From: a virus
DNA: 21,288 nucleotides
IMG/VR virus record: IMGVR_UViG_3300042923_000436
Span: 1 to 21,288 of that record
Direction: 5' to 3' (one strand)
Shown here: positions 13,896-21,079 of the stretch, one piece after another
How the letters are laid out: each line of letters opens with the position of its first letter
Position numbering within the stretch: position 1 is the stretch's first letter
Position numbers and translations under genes: made by a program
Notes under the pieces: generated by a model
Told to the model about the DNA's origin: nothing
Seen by the model: the letters and a program-made list of their open reading frames with translations, nothing else
Database searches by the model: none

Positions 13896-14546
13896 TTACT
13901 TGTAAAAACTGTGGTTTGAGTCATCTTTAAATAAAAATGTTAAATTATTTCTAAACCAGCTTTGTGTATTTAATGACTCAATATCACTTTGATTAGCAAA
14001 ATATAAAGCATCATTTGTCACATCATTTTCTAAAACATAATTTACTGCTTTCTTTGTAGACTTAGTGATTTTTACATTGTAAAAACGCAAATCAGCAATC
14101 GGCGAAAACTGAATAGTAGGTTCTTTTTGAAATACAACTTCTTTAATTGAATCTGGAAACTGATCTGAATTAACTCGATTTAAAATTACACTAGTTACGT
14201 TCATTTTACTTTCAATTGACTGCCCTGTTGCTTCAGCTTCGGTAATTCTATATAGAATTTCAATTTCTTCTGCTGTGTAAATATCTTTGTATGTAATTTC
14301 AATTTCAGCAGTTCTAAGCGAAACCACTTCTTTTTCACTTACTTCATATATATCTGTATTGTCATTTGCCATTTCTAAATCATTAACTTCTTCTTTGCTT
14401 ATGTCGTAATATTTTTCGCCCTGTATAGTGCCTCTACTCACATATCCATTTGCAGCGGCACGATTTGTTCCACTTTGATATGAGAGAATAAGTGCGGTCA
14501 CACCTAATGTAACAATTAAGATGCTTAGTATGCTTTTCATTCTCAT
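13896..14546 (-). CDS. Membrane-anchored cell wall hydrolase, SleB type
   Basis: A 216-aa protein. An N-terminal hydrophobic segment (~5-22, SILSILIVTLGVTALILS) is a signal anchor. After a polar stretch (~30-90), residues ~92-215 match the SleB/CwlJ hydrolase fold: ILYRITEAEATGQS with catalytic-type E105, VTSVILNRVNSDQFPDSI, IQFSPIADLRFY, ALYFANQS and NHSFY at the end. SleB proteins are lytic transglycosylases that cut spore-cortex or wall peptidoglycan. It lacks the usual N-terminal peptidoglycan-binding domain. AGGAG lies 6 nt before the first ATG. Its early-operon location, away from the lysis cassette, suggests host modification or entry-related work rather than lysis. Confidence 0.8.
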   Translation of the reverse strand: MRMKSILSILIVTLGVTALILSYQSGTNRAAANGYVSRGTIQGEKYYDISKEEVNDLEMANDNTDIYEVSEKEVVSLRTAEIEITYKDIYTAEEIEILYRITEAEATGQSIESKMNVTSVILNRVNSDQFPDSIKEVVFQKEPTIQFSPIADLRFYNVKITKSTKKAVNYVLENDVTNDALYFANQSDIESLNTQSWFRNNLTFLFKDDSNHSFYK

Positions 14547-14588
14547 ATTGGTCTCCTTTTATTATGTATATTATTATGTATTATTTAA

Positions 14589-14750
14589 TTATTTTTGCTG
14601 TGCTATATAGTATTCATAACCATTTTCTAAGTGACAATCTATCTCAAAATTACAATATGATTGGTACTGTTCATCGGCTTTACTTTCATCATGTCTAAGA
14701 CAAGAATCTTTATATGCACAATTTGATGAAGTACACATTGTTATATCCAT
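14589..14750 (-). CDS. Cys-rich mini-protein, unknown
   Basis: A 53-aa protein beginning MDITMCTSSNCAYKDSCLRH, with Cys at 6, 11, 17, 33 and 39 and a DEQYQSYCNF segment. It resembles short phage proteins with the pattern MDIxMCxxxxCxxKxxCxR seen in Gram-positive phages. Its ATG follows directly on the stop of the upstream gene (TAAATG), with AGAGGT inside that gene as ribosome site. Function unknown; probably zinc-binding. Confidence 0.7.
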   Translation of the reverse strand: MDITMCTSSNCAYKDSCLRHDESKADEQYQSYCNFEIDCHLENGYEYYIAQQK

Positions 14751-14975
14751 TTATTTAACCTCTTCTACTGTAAATTTATATTTTTTAACTTCGTACTCCT
14801 TTGGACTAAGATTCATATCTGCCATATCTTCTAAAGCTAAATCTTCAGATATATAGAGATAACCTTCAAATATATCCATTGTGGTGTCACCTTTTAATGT
14901 AAATCGGTTTCTTTTGTCTATTGGAAATTTCTTAATATTTCCCTTTGTTACAATTACATAACGTTCATCTTGCAT
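14751..14975 (-). CDS. Unknown small acidic protein
   Basis: A 74-aa protein, unrecognised. It is rich in charged residues, with a likely beta-rich body (RYVIVTKGNIKKFPIDK) and an acidic middle (EDLALEDMADMN). AAAGGAG lies 9 nt before the ATG. It abuts the Cys-rich gene downstream. Confidence 0.6.
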   Translation of the reverse strand: MQDERYVIVTKGNIKKFPIDKRNRFTLKGDTTMDIFEGYLYISEDLALEDMADMNLSPKEYEVKKYKFTVEEVK

Positions 14976-15034
14976 TGTTTCATTCTCCTTTAATTGTTTA
15001 TTATTATTTGTACTAAGCTAATCGAATAACGCAT

Positions 15035-15238
15035 TTATTTGGTTTCTCTTTGTTTATCTAAGTATGCATCATAGAAGTAATAGTTTTGTGCATCCATCTC
15101 AAGTTCTTTTAATTCATTCCACAATCCTTTTGGTGGCACTCCACCATGATTTTTAGATAGTATCCTTTGTACTCTACTGAAAAATAAATACATTGATCTT
15201 GGTTCATTACAGTTAATTCGTGTTATATTATTATTCAT
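15035..15238 (-). CDS. Unknown small protein
   Basis: A 67-aa basic protein, unrecognised, probably helical, with an HGGVPPKGLWNELKELE segment. AGGAGAGG precedes the ATG. No membrane segment or Cys cluster. Confidence 0.6.
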   Translation of the reverse strand: MNNNITRINCNEPRSMYLFFSRVQRILSKNHGGVPPKGLWNELKELEMDAQNYYFYDAYLDKQRETK

Positions 15239-15262
15239 TACCTCTCCTTTTTAAGCCGGTTA

Positions 15263-15457
15263 TTAAATATTTAGAGCATCTATTATCCTATCAACACATT
15301 CTTTACACACATCTTTTAAATCTGTATTATTACCATCAATGGTATTTGAATGATGCTCTATTATTAATTTATATCTATTAGCATATCCATACTGACCTTC
15401 AAAAAATTCTTTTTCACAAGCATCACATTTCCAACCTTTTCTTGTGATATCACTCAT
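15263..15457 (-). CDS. Zinc-binding mini-protein, unknown
   Basis: A 64-aa protein with CDAC near residues 11-14 and CKEC near 51-54, a split four-Cys zinc site. The ATG at 15457 is preferred over a TTG at 15463 because AGGAG lies 8 nt upstream of it. The leader GTTAGAAAGGAG resembles leaders of other genes in the operon. Function unknown. Confidence 0.62.
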   Translation of the reverse strand: MSDITRKGWKCDACEKEFFEGQYGYANRYKLIIEHHSNTIDGNNTDLKDVCKECVDRIIDALNI

Positions 15458-15472
15458 TTTCAATACTCCTTT

Positions 15473-15700
15473 CTAACTTTGACATCCGCTAGGTCTGTGA
15501 AATTTACTTTTCTCAAACTTATTCTTGTCATTTATTTTTGATTGTTGCCCCATATAATTTATAAATATATCTTCTCGCAATTTCATTTGTTTAATATTAT
15601 TACTTTCTAACTTATATGTATTGAATTTACTACATTTATCATAACAGCCCAAATATCTATCTGGACAGCCTTTACATGGTGCTTGAATTATTGTTATCAC
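15473..15700 (-). CDS. Cys-rich mini-protein, unknown
   Basis: Up to 75 aa, with an N-terminal cluster CKGCPDRYLGCYDKCSKF (four Cys in 15 residues) and a basic C-terminus. The CxGCxDRxxxCxxxC pattern is familiar from Firmicutes phage proteins of unknown role. The start is uncertain: the GTG at 15700 lies inside the ribosome-site-like AAAGGAGTGAT, so initiation may occur slightly downstream. Confidence 0.62.
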   Translation of the reverse strand: MITIIQAPCKGCPDRYLGCYDKCSKFNTYKLESNNIKQMKLREDIFINYMGQQSKINDKNKFEKSKFHRPSGCQS

Positions 15701-15746
15701 TCCTTTCTCATAACCAAAGCAATTGTTGATTTCATTATGTATTATA

Positions 15747-16109
15747 TTATTTGCTTATAAATTCATTTAGCTTATCTCTTAGTTTTTCTGCACACTCCAT
15801 ACATAATTTCATCCCACATCCATATTCATCGCAGAAACTAAACGATGTTTCAATCCATTCATCAGCTTGGTTTCCGCAAGATGAACATGTTTCTTTAAAT
15901 GCTCCACTAAACTTTTCTTTTACTTCTTCTGGTGATTTACATATCTTATAATATACGTAAGGTAATGGACTGTTTTCACTTAAAAATTCATCTTTTGTAT
16001 ACCTGTTAATCCATGAAGAGTTTTTAAACCAATTATCGAAAGTACTCTTACAATTTTTGATTTCCTTTAACATTTTTTCATCTGAATTCGTTATTTTCCA
16101 TTTTAACAT
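15747..16109 (-). CDS. Unknown protein with a C-terminal zinc-finger-like region
   Basis: A 120-aa protein beginning MLKWKITNSDEK. The first ~75 residues are charged and helical; the C-terminal part has CSSC, then CDEYGC and CMEC, a possible treble-clef or RING-like zinc site. The ATG at 16109 is chosen over one at 16139 because GGGAG lies 7 nt upstream of it. Function unknown. Confidence 0.6.
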   Translation of the reverse strand: MLKWKITNSDEKMLKEIKNCKSTFDNWFKNSSWINRYTKDEFLSENSPLPYVYYKICKSPEEVKEKFSGAFKETCSSCGNQADEWIETSFSFCDEYGCGMKLCMECAEKLRDKLNEFISK

Positions 16110-16151
16110 TAATTTTCTCCCTTCTAAATTCATAATCAAAACTACAACTTA

Positions 16152-16355
16152 TTAGCTTTTAAACTTATGATTTCCTGTATATACTCGTTTTTCTTTTAGA
16201 CATTTTTTACATCTGTATAAATCAAAACCACATGATTTTACAACCCAATTAGCATTGTTTGTAGCCATAAATGAATCTTGTAAATCATCTTCCCATAACT
16301 CAACATCATTAATTTTTTCATATTCATGTCCTTGTGTTAAACAATATAATCCCAT
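16152..16355 (-). CDS. Zinc-binding mini-protein, unknown
   Basis: A 67-aa protein beginning MGLYCLTQGHEYEK. C5, H10 and the later CGFDLYRCKKC cluster could bind zinc. The ATG at 16355 is chosen because AGGAG lies 6 nt upstream; the longer frame from 16379 overlaps the ribosome site. The leader TTTGGATTTAAGAAAGGAG matches a leader repeated in the operon. Confidence 0.6.
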   Translation of the reverse strand: MGLYCLTQGHEYEKINDVELWEDDLQDSFMATNNANWVVKSCGFDLYRCKKCLKEKRVYTGNHKFKS

Positions 16356-16411
16356 ATTATTCTCCTTTCTTAAATCCAAATAAATTCCTAATTCGATTAT
16401 GTATAATATTA

Positions 16412-16933
16412 TTATTCAATAACTTCAATTCTTACTTTGCGCCCTTCAAGTCTATCAACGATATCACTTATTTCGACATCCCCAATAACATCCTTTCTCC
16501 ATCCATCATTGGTTTCCCAATCAGCATGAATTATTCCCTCATATGTAGTCGTCAATCTTTCTTCAATGGCTTTTTCGAGTGACTTGTAAATTGTTTCTTC
16601 TTCAAGATAATTACCAAGCCATAGATTTCCATCAAATCCATCATAAATTGTTAAACTGTTTCCGTTGCTTAATTCTAATTCTATTTCAAATTTATACAGC
16701 TCATATTCAGATGAACAATGACATTCATAAATATCAATTTCTTCATCTGTTTTGAAACTACTTTTTGCAATAATAGATCCATATTTAGACAACGCCTTAT
16801 GTATTGCACCTTGAACATTTTCTCTGAATTTAATATGTTTATTGTCACATTTGGCTTCGTGTATTTCACATTCGGTATAATCTTCAAAATCTTTACCACA
16901 ATTATCACATATAAATAATTCTTTCTTCTTCAT
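16412..16933 (-). CDS. Unknown protein with an N-terminal C2H2-like finger
   Basis: A 173-aa protein. Residues 9-29 (CDNCGKDFEDYTECEIHEAKC) look like a C2H2-type finger with C9, C12 and H25. The rest is acidic with alternating strands (YKFEIELELSNGNSLTIYD) and a later helix; no known domain recognised. AAAGGAG precedes the ATG. It is one of the largest unassigned genes of the operon. Confidence 0.62.
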   Translation of the reverse strand: MKKKELFICDNCGKDFEDYTECEIHEAKCDNKHIKFRENVQGAIHKALSKYGSIIAKSSFKTDEEIDIYECHCSSEYELYKFEIELELSNGNSLTIYDGFDGNLWLGNYLEEETIYKSLEKAIEERLTTTYEGIIHADWETNDGWRKDVIGDVEISDIVDRLEGRKVRIEVIE

Positions 16934-16992
16934 ATAATTTCTCCTTTATTTGTTTTATATTATTTGTATTAACTCACGATAAAAGGTTTATT

Positions 16993-17178
16993 CTATCGTC
17001 TTTTAAATGGTTTAAATATATCGTTACATAAATTTTTAACAGCTACATTTAACACATAAGACTTATATCCAAGCGAATCATATATCATTAACATATTTTC
17101 TATTGTTAAATCTCCGTATACCTCATGTGGAAACTTTTTATCAATATATTCTTCTAATAGTTCATGTCCTAAATTCAT
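16993..17178 (-). CDS. Unknown small protein
   Basis: A 61-aa helical protein (LGHELLEEYIDKKFP...) with a basic end (FKPFKRR). AGGAG lies about 6 nt before the ATG; its leader is of the repeated TTGGTTATAGAAAGGAG type. Function unknown. Confidence 0.58.
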   Translation of the reverse strand: MNLGHELLEEYIDKKFPHEVYGDLTIENMLMIYDSLGYKSYVLNVAVKNLCNDIFKPFKRR

Positions 17179-17228
17179 TCAAAACTCCTTTCTATAACCA
17201 AGTCAAATCAATGTTTAAATGGTTTTAA

Positions 17229-17444
17229 TCAGTCACAATTACCATTCCACCAACAATCTTTTTCTGCAACTTCTTCAATTCGTAAATTTGTGTGTCTTGC
17301 GATAAGCCTCTTATCATTTTCGCTTGGATTATTTATCATGCGTTCTAAACATCTTTGAGCGTTTTCTAGTGTCCCACATACGCATACTAAACAGTCTGTA
17401 ATTACTTCTGTATCACCTTTTATTATGTATTCTGAATCGTTCAT
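17229..17444 (-). CDS. Unknown small protein
   Basis: A 71-aa protein with EYIIKGDTEVITDCLVCVCG at the start, an LERMINNPSENDKRL helix region and a KDCWWNGNCD end. It resembles uncharacterised Clostridium phage proteins by general pattern. AGGAGG lies 5 nt before the ATG. It ends in TGA. Confidence 0.6.
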   Translation of the reverse strand: MNDSEYIIKGDTEVITDCLVCVCGTLENAQRCLERMINNPSENDKRLIARHTNLRIEEVAEKDCWWNGNCD

Positions 17445-17459
17445 GTCTGCCTCCTAATT

Positions 17460-17750
17460 TTACCTAACCAATCTATTCTCAATTGTATTTTCTGATACTC
17501 TTGATTCTCTTGCTTTATTTGGTGTCATAACAAATACACACCACCCACCTGTAACTATAAATTCTGATGGTCTATTTTGTTTTAGATAATCTGTTATTTT
17601 ATTAATAAGAATATCTTTTGCTTCATCAATATCATTGTAGCTGTATTCATCTTCATAATCAGATTCATCCATATATCTTCCAAAAATAAAACCACTTTCT
17701 TTCATATCATACAAAAATTGTTGATATTCTTCTTCAGTTTCTTCGTACAT
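17460..17750 (-). CDS. Unknown acidic protein
   Basis: A 96-aa protein, strongly acidic in its first half (MYEETEEEYQQF, DESDYEDEYSYND), with a hydrophobic strand FIVTGGWCVFVMTP near the end. The ribosome site is weak: AGGAAAG lies about 15 nt upstream. Strong acidity in a phage early protein can mean DNA mimicry, but nothing here proves it. Confidence 0.55.
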   Translation of the reverse strand: MYEETEEEYQQFLYDMKESGFIFGRYMDESDYEDEYSYNDIDEAKDILINKITDYLKQNRPSEFIVTGGWCVFVMTPNKARESRVSENTIENRLVR

Positions 17751-17795
17751 AAATTCTAATCTACTTTCCTAATAGCCGACAAACAGTTCTTTTAT

Positions 17796-17993
17796 TTACT
17801 CTTCAACTTCAATTAACGGACATTTCTTGGAACGTTCAATTGTTGGCTTAATATTCTTTTCAATATCAAATCCTTTACCATATCCGTTGCATATTCTAAT
17901 GTCTGCATGACCGAATCCTCTTTCTACTTCGTAATAAGAGCACTTACTACATGAAATTGGAATCTTTGACATTCTAGTTTTAGATACAATCAT
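17796..17993 (-). CDS. Zinc-binding mini-protein, unknown
   Basis: A 65-aa protein with CSKC (15-18), C35 and C58 (KKCPL), a four-Cys pattern with an RICNGYG middle. AGGAG precedes the first ATG; a second ATG seven codons later (MSKIPIS) is possible. It resembles small Cys proteins of Firmicutes phages with a CPL ending. Function unknown. Confidence 0.62.
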   Translation of the reverse strand: MIVSKTRMSKIPISCSKCSYYEVERGFGHADIRICNGYGKGFDIEKNIKPTIERSKKCPLIEVEE

Positions 17994-18039
17994 ATTTTCT
18001 CCTTTCTAACTTTGAATAAGTTGCACATTCAATTGTGTT

Positions 18040-18237
18040 TTAAAATACACAAGATTCATTTACAACTTCAGTTTGTACTTTCTCGTATTCTTTTTGAGCT
18101 TGATACACCTCATTTAATATATCTGCGTTTAGTGACTGTGTCATCATATCATATACTGCATAACTCAATCTCGTTGCAGCTTTTAAACATCTTTGAAATT
18201 GTTCTGTTGTATATGGTTTCTGTTTAATATTATCCAT
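18040..18237 (-). CDS. Unknown small helical protein
   Basis: A 65-aa protein, almost all helical in appearance, unrecognised. AAAGGA lies 8 nt before the ATG. No membrane segment or domain visible. Confidence 0.58.
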   Translation of the reverse strand: MDNIKQKPYTTEQFQRCLKAATRLSYAVYDMMTQSLNADILNEVYQAQKEYEKVQTEVVNESCVF

Positions 18238-18279
18238 TATAATTTTCCTTTCATATTGTTAATCAAATTTAGATTCTAT

Positions 18280-18468
18280 TTACTTGCTTCTTATATAATC
18301 AATAGTTGCATTAATATCTCCTGATAACAAAGTTGATATTGGAACAATTAAAATTCCTAAAATAAAAAATGTGAAATCATAATATAAAATTGAACATAGA
18401 CTGAATATTAATAATCCTACAATATTAAATAATAACATTGATTTTAAATATGGCTTAGTATATTTCAT
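18280..18468 (-). CDS. Small two-helix membrane protein, unknown
   Basis: A 62-aa hydrophobic protein with two membrane segments (~9-28 and ~31-49) and short polar ends. AAAGGAG precedes the ATG and the leader is of the repeated TTTGGTTTAAGAAAGGAG type. A role at the host membrane, such as superinfection exclusion, is possible but unproven. Confidence 0.58.
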   Translation of the reverse strand: MKYTKPYLKSMLLFNIVGLLIFSLCSILYYDFTFFILGILIVPISTLLSGDINATIDYIRSK

Positions 18469-18517
18469 ATAATTTCTCCTTTCTTAAACCAAATCAACTA
18501 CATCTTTGTTTTGGTTT

Positions 18518-18883
18518 CTATTCTTCAATTTCTAAATATGTACTTTCACACATTCCATCCCTAGTAACACTATCTGACGGTACGCATTCATTACATGTAT
18601 TTCCAAATCTACAATCAAAATCGCCACCGTAGTAATCTTTCTTTGGAACACCTACCTTAATTTCTTTACCACAAGATTCGCACTTGCATCTAACTTTAAA
18701 TATCTCATCGTCCTTAGTTCTATTATATCGTTGAATAACCTTCAAAGCATCTTCGTCTTCCATATAATATGAATCAATTCCAAGTAGATTAATAACAAGC
18801 TGCGTAAATCTTAAATCAGGGCTGTATAACCATGCTTTTTCTAGTTCTGCTAAGAATGGTTTAATCCTATTTTCATCTCTCAT
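18518..18883 (-). CDS. Unknown protein: YihD/DUF1040-like N-terminus plus zinc ribbon
   Basis: A 121-aa protein. Residues ~7-50 (RIKPFLAELEKAWLYSPDLR, then FTQLVINLL, YYMEDEDAL) resemble short phage proteins with the xxPDLRFxQL pattern, loosely DUF1040/YihD-like. Residues ~66-100 contain C66, C68, C71, C91, C97 and C100, a zinc-ribbon-like cluster; another Cys is at 112. The two halves look like a fusion. The ribosome site CGAGGT is 11 nt upstream. Confidence 0.55.
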   Translation of the reverse strand: MRDENRIKPFLAELEKAWLYSPDLRFTQLVINLLGIDSYYMEDEDALKVIQRYNRTKDDEIFKVRCKCESCGKEIKVGVPKKDYYGGDFDCRFGNTCNECVPSDSVTRDGMCESTYLEIEE

Positions 18884-18920
18884 AAATTCTATTTACCTCG
18901 TATATTATTATTTGCATTTC

Positions 18921-19283
18921 TTATTTAATTATAACATCGTTAATATCTATGTATTTAACCGGAATAAACCTCATATGTAACCACTTAGCAGCAACATATC
19001 TTGAATACCCATCTACTAAAACAAATATATTAGCCTTACCATTCTCGTTGCTTTCAATAATAACACTTATTGGTTTATCAAAGAATCAATTTTTGATAAA
19101 ATAATTAAATGCTCTGTAAATCTTAATTCTTTTTGGTTTTGCTAATCTGAAATTTTCTGGAATTGTAATATCATAAATATCTACTAATTCATCGCCTCCG
19201 TTTAATTCCATGTCCATTGTGTTAATACGATTAAGCATTCGTTCTTCTGTATGTAACATTGCTTTATAATCCTTAAATCTCAT
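18921..19283 (-). pseudogene. ParB-like nuclease-domain protein interrupted by an in-frame TGA
   Basis: Read straight through, the frame from 19283 to a TAA at 18921 gives ~120 codons with one internal TGA (19088-19086). Before it lies DIYDITIPENFRLAKPKRIK and AFNYFIKN; directly after, in the same frame, lies FFDKPISVIIESNENG and LVDGYSRYVAAKWLHMRF, the hallmark DKPI and LVDGYxRY motifs of ParB/Srx-type domains. The stop falls where related proteins tend to have Gly (GGA to TGA is one change). A truncated 65-aa product would lack the domain core. The gene is first after the strong early promoter. TGA is used as a normal stop at two other genes, so global recoding is not supported; mutation, sequencing error or readthrough remain. 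Confidence 0.75.
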
Positions 19284-19345
19284 GTTTTCCCCTTTCTTGT
19301 TTATTATTATCTTTGTTATATTTTTTATGTAAGACAGAAATTAAA

Positions 19346-19405
19346 AACGTGATATACTTATATTCTATAGCTTGTATTTCTGCCATGAACTAAATATAAC
19401 ACGTT
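19346..19405. promoter_or_regulatory. Paired inverted half-sites around the early promoter start
   Basis: AACGTGATATA (19346-19356) and TATAACACGTT (19395-19405) are inverted copies matching at 10 of 11 positions, 49 bp apart. The second overlaps the -10 box and spacer. A nested inverted pair CAGAAAT/ATTTCTG lies at 19335-19341 and 19376-19382. They could be repressor half-sites or fold in the leader RNA. Confidence 0.4.
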
Positions 19406-19421
19406 CTTAATCAAATGTCAA
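19393..19421 (-). promoter_or_regulatory. Strong early promoter
   Basis: On the minus strand, TTGACA (plus 19416-19421), a 17-nt spacer and TATATT (plus 19393-19398) with TG one base upstream (extended -10) give a near-consensus sigma-A promoter. Transcription starts near 19386, about 100 nt before the ParB-like gene, and no terminator is seen before 10303. Confidence 0.75.
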
Positions 19422-19451
19422 TAACTTGTTTATTATTATTTGTATTTAATT

Positions 19452-19982
19452 TTACTTAGTTTTATCTGTACTGCCAAAACCACCATTACGAATACCACTT
19501 GTATCATCATCAACAGTAATTCCATATTCTACGAAGACTCCTTGCATGAACCCATCTCCTTTGTTGATATTTATTACTTTGTCTTCATTGGTATCGTTAG
19601 TAATTTTTGCAAATATGTGTCCTTCATTATCTGAATAATAGTAATCACTGTCAATTATTCCGACTGTATTATTAAGTTGTAGTCTATACTTAAATCCCAA
19701 CCCAGAACGTGGATAACACTTTAATACCCATCCATTTTCAATAAATACCCTAACCCCAGTTGGTATTTTTATTGTTTCATTTGGCTTAAGAGTAAAGTCA
19801 ATTGGAGATTTAAAATCATAGCCTGCACTTCCTTTGGTACTTCTACTAGGTAATAAAATACTATTGTAAATATCATAAACATTTTCATCAGTATAATATG
19901 TAAAACATTCTATGAAATCTTTTTTAAATTGTTCAAAACTTACTTTATCAAATTTTGCAACAACTTTTATTAAATTATTCAT
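19452..19982 (-). CDS. dut: dUTPase
   Basis: A 176-aa trimeric-type dUTP diphosphatase. Motif I is SAGYDF (52-57), II is PRSGLG (91-96), III spans GIIDSDYYYSDNEGH (108-122), IV is GDGFMQGVF (142-150) and V is RNGGFGSTDK (165-174), all in order. It hydrolyses dUTP to dUMP, keeping uracil out of phage DNA and feeding thymidylate synthesis. It carries a ~45-residue N-terminal extension. AGGAGG, within the end of the upstream gene, lies 9 nt before the ATG. It sits just upstream of the internal early promoter. Confidence 0.93.
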   Translation of the reverse strand: MNNLIKVVAKFDKVSFEQFKKDFIECFTYYTDENVYDIYNSILLPSRSTKGSAGYDFKSPIDFTLKPNETIKIPTGVRVFIENGWVLKCYPRSGLGFKYRLQLNNTVGIIDSDYYYSDNEGHIFAKITNDTNEDKVININKGDGFMQGVFVEYGITVDDDTSGIRNGGFGSTDKTK

Positions 19983-19986
19983 TCTA

Positions 19987-20571
19987 TTATTCCTCCTTAA
20001 TTGTATGTTTCTTTGTTTTTGGCATATTTTCTACAATTAATTTTTTAGACTCTTTAAATTCCAATTGTGTATCATGTATTAGTTTCTTATATTCAGATAG
20101 TGTATTCTTTGCCTCTTCTATTTGTTTCTTTAAAAACAAAACTGTATCAGTTAAATCACAAACTGTTTTAAACTGTTCACTTGTATTAATATCTAGTATG
20201 TTATGTACATAGTCTGAAATTTCTTTTTCAATTTTAATAAGCTCTTTGATGTCATTGGTGCGTTTCATGTTTTTAAACGAATGTAATCTTTTCGCTTTTA
20301 AATAAAGATCAAATACACCATATACTTTACTATCATATTTTAATTCATCCCAACGATAATATGTATAAACTTTAGTGTTATCTTCACCATTTTCTTCTTT
20401 TCCAGTTTTACTTGCTTTCTTTCTAATTACTAGTGCATAATCTGCAAAACCACCAGAGATTGCATATTCGTCATCTATATCGAAAAACGGTATTGAACCA
20501 ACTTCTTCATTTGTTTCTATAATATTTTCTGGTGCAGTTAATTCTAGTAAACTTTGTTTTCCTCTTGCCAT
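19987..20571 (-). CDS. Unknown coiled-coil protein
   Basis: A 194-aa charged protein. The N-terminal ~100 residues look globular (ISGGFADYALVIRKK, YTYYRWDELKYDSKVYGVFD); the C-terminal part (~100-185) is helical with coiled-coil character. No family recognised. It overlaps the dut ribosome site and is separated from dut by 4 nt, so the two are co-translated. AAAGGAG precedes the ATG. Confidence 0.65.
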   Translation of the reverse strand: MARGKQSLLELTAPENIIETNEEVGSIPFFDIDDEYAISGGFADYALVIRKKASKTGKEENGEDNTKVYTYYRWDELKYDSKVYGVFDLYLKAKRLHSFKNMKRTNDIKELIKIEKEISDYVHNILDINTSEQFKTVCDLTDTVLFLKKQIEEAKNTLSEYKKLIHDTQLEFKESKKLIVENMPKTKKHTIKEE

Positions 20572-20585
20572 AATTTTCTCCTTTA

Positions 20586-20786
20586 TTATTCTGTATAAGC
20601 TAACACTTCTTCGTCACATACAATTTTCCCATCAATAGCTTCAAATGAACAATTATCGTTATATTCTATACCCAAAACGATTGGGAACATGGCTTTAATA
20701 TCAGACTCAGATAGATTATCTTGCAGGTCTACTATTTCTTCCATGTAACTACAAAATTGTGCGTCAAAAATAAATTTTACTTTCAT
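20586..20786 (-). CDS. Unknown small acidic protein
   Basis: A 66-aa acidic protein with an MKVKFIFDAQFCSYMEEIV beginning, like short phage proteins with a beta-strand start followed by an acidic helix. AAAAGGAG lies 6 nt before the ATG. Function unknown. Confidence 0.6.
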   Translation of the reverse strand: MKVKFIFDAQFCSYMEEIVDLQDNLSESDIKAMFPIVLGIEYNDNCSFEAIDGKIVCDEEVLAYTE

Positions 20787-20822
20787 TTATATCTCCTTTT
20801 ATTCTTCTTGATAGATTCTGTT

Positions 20823-21032
20823 TTATTTACTGTTTAGTTGCGATTCTTCATCCATTTCAATAGTTGTTATCTTCCCACACTTGACACACTCAAAATCATA
20901 ATTAAAGATTATATCTTTGTTATGTTGTATATTATGTCCTGTAAATTTACTACTTTGTATATACTTATGTTTGCAAAATAATTGCTTAGCCTTATACTTT
21001 ATAAATTTAAAAATCAGTTTAACTGTTTTCAT
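20823..21032 (-). CDS. Zinc-binding mini-protein, unknown
   Basis: A 69-aa protein beginning MKTVKLIFKFIKYKAKQLFC, with CKHKY near 20 and CVKCGK near 50-55, which could form a zinc site. The ATG at 21032 is chosen over one at 21089 because AAGGAG lies 6 nt upstream. Its leader GGTTTTAAGGAAGGAG is of the repeated type. Function unknown. Confidence 0.62.
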   Translation of the reverse strand: MKTVKLIFKFIKYKAKQLFCKHKYIQSSKFTGHNIQHNKDIIFNYDFECVKCGKITTIEMDEESQLNSK

Positions 21033-21079
21033 ATAAACTCCTTCCTTAAAACCTGTTAAAAGATACAACTGATTTACTC

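Noticed and set aside
18921-19283. Genome-wide TGA recoding (TGA as Trp or Gly)
   Set aside because: TGA serves as the ordinary stop of the HNH gene (12691) and of the gene ending at 17229, so the internal TGA of the ParB-like gene is better seen as a local event.
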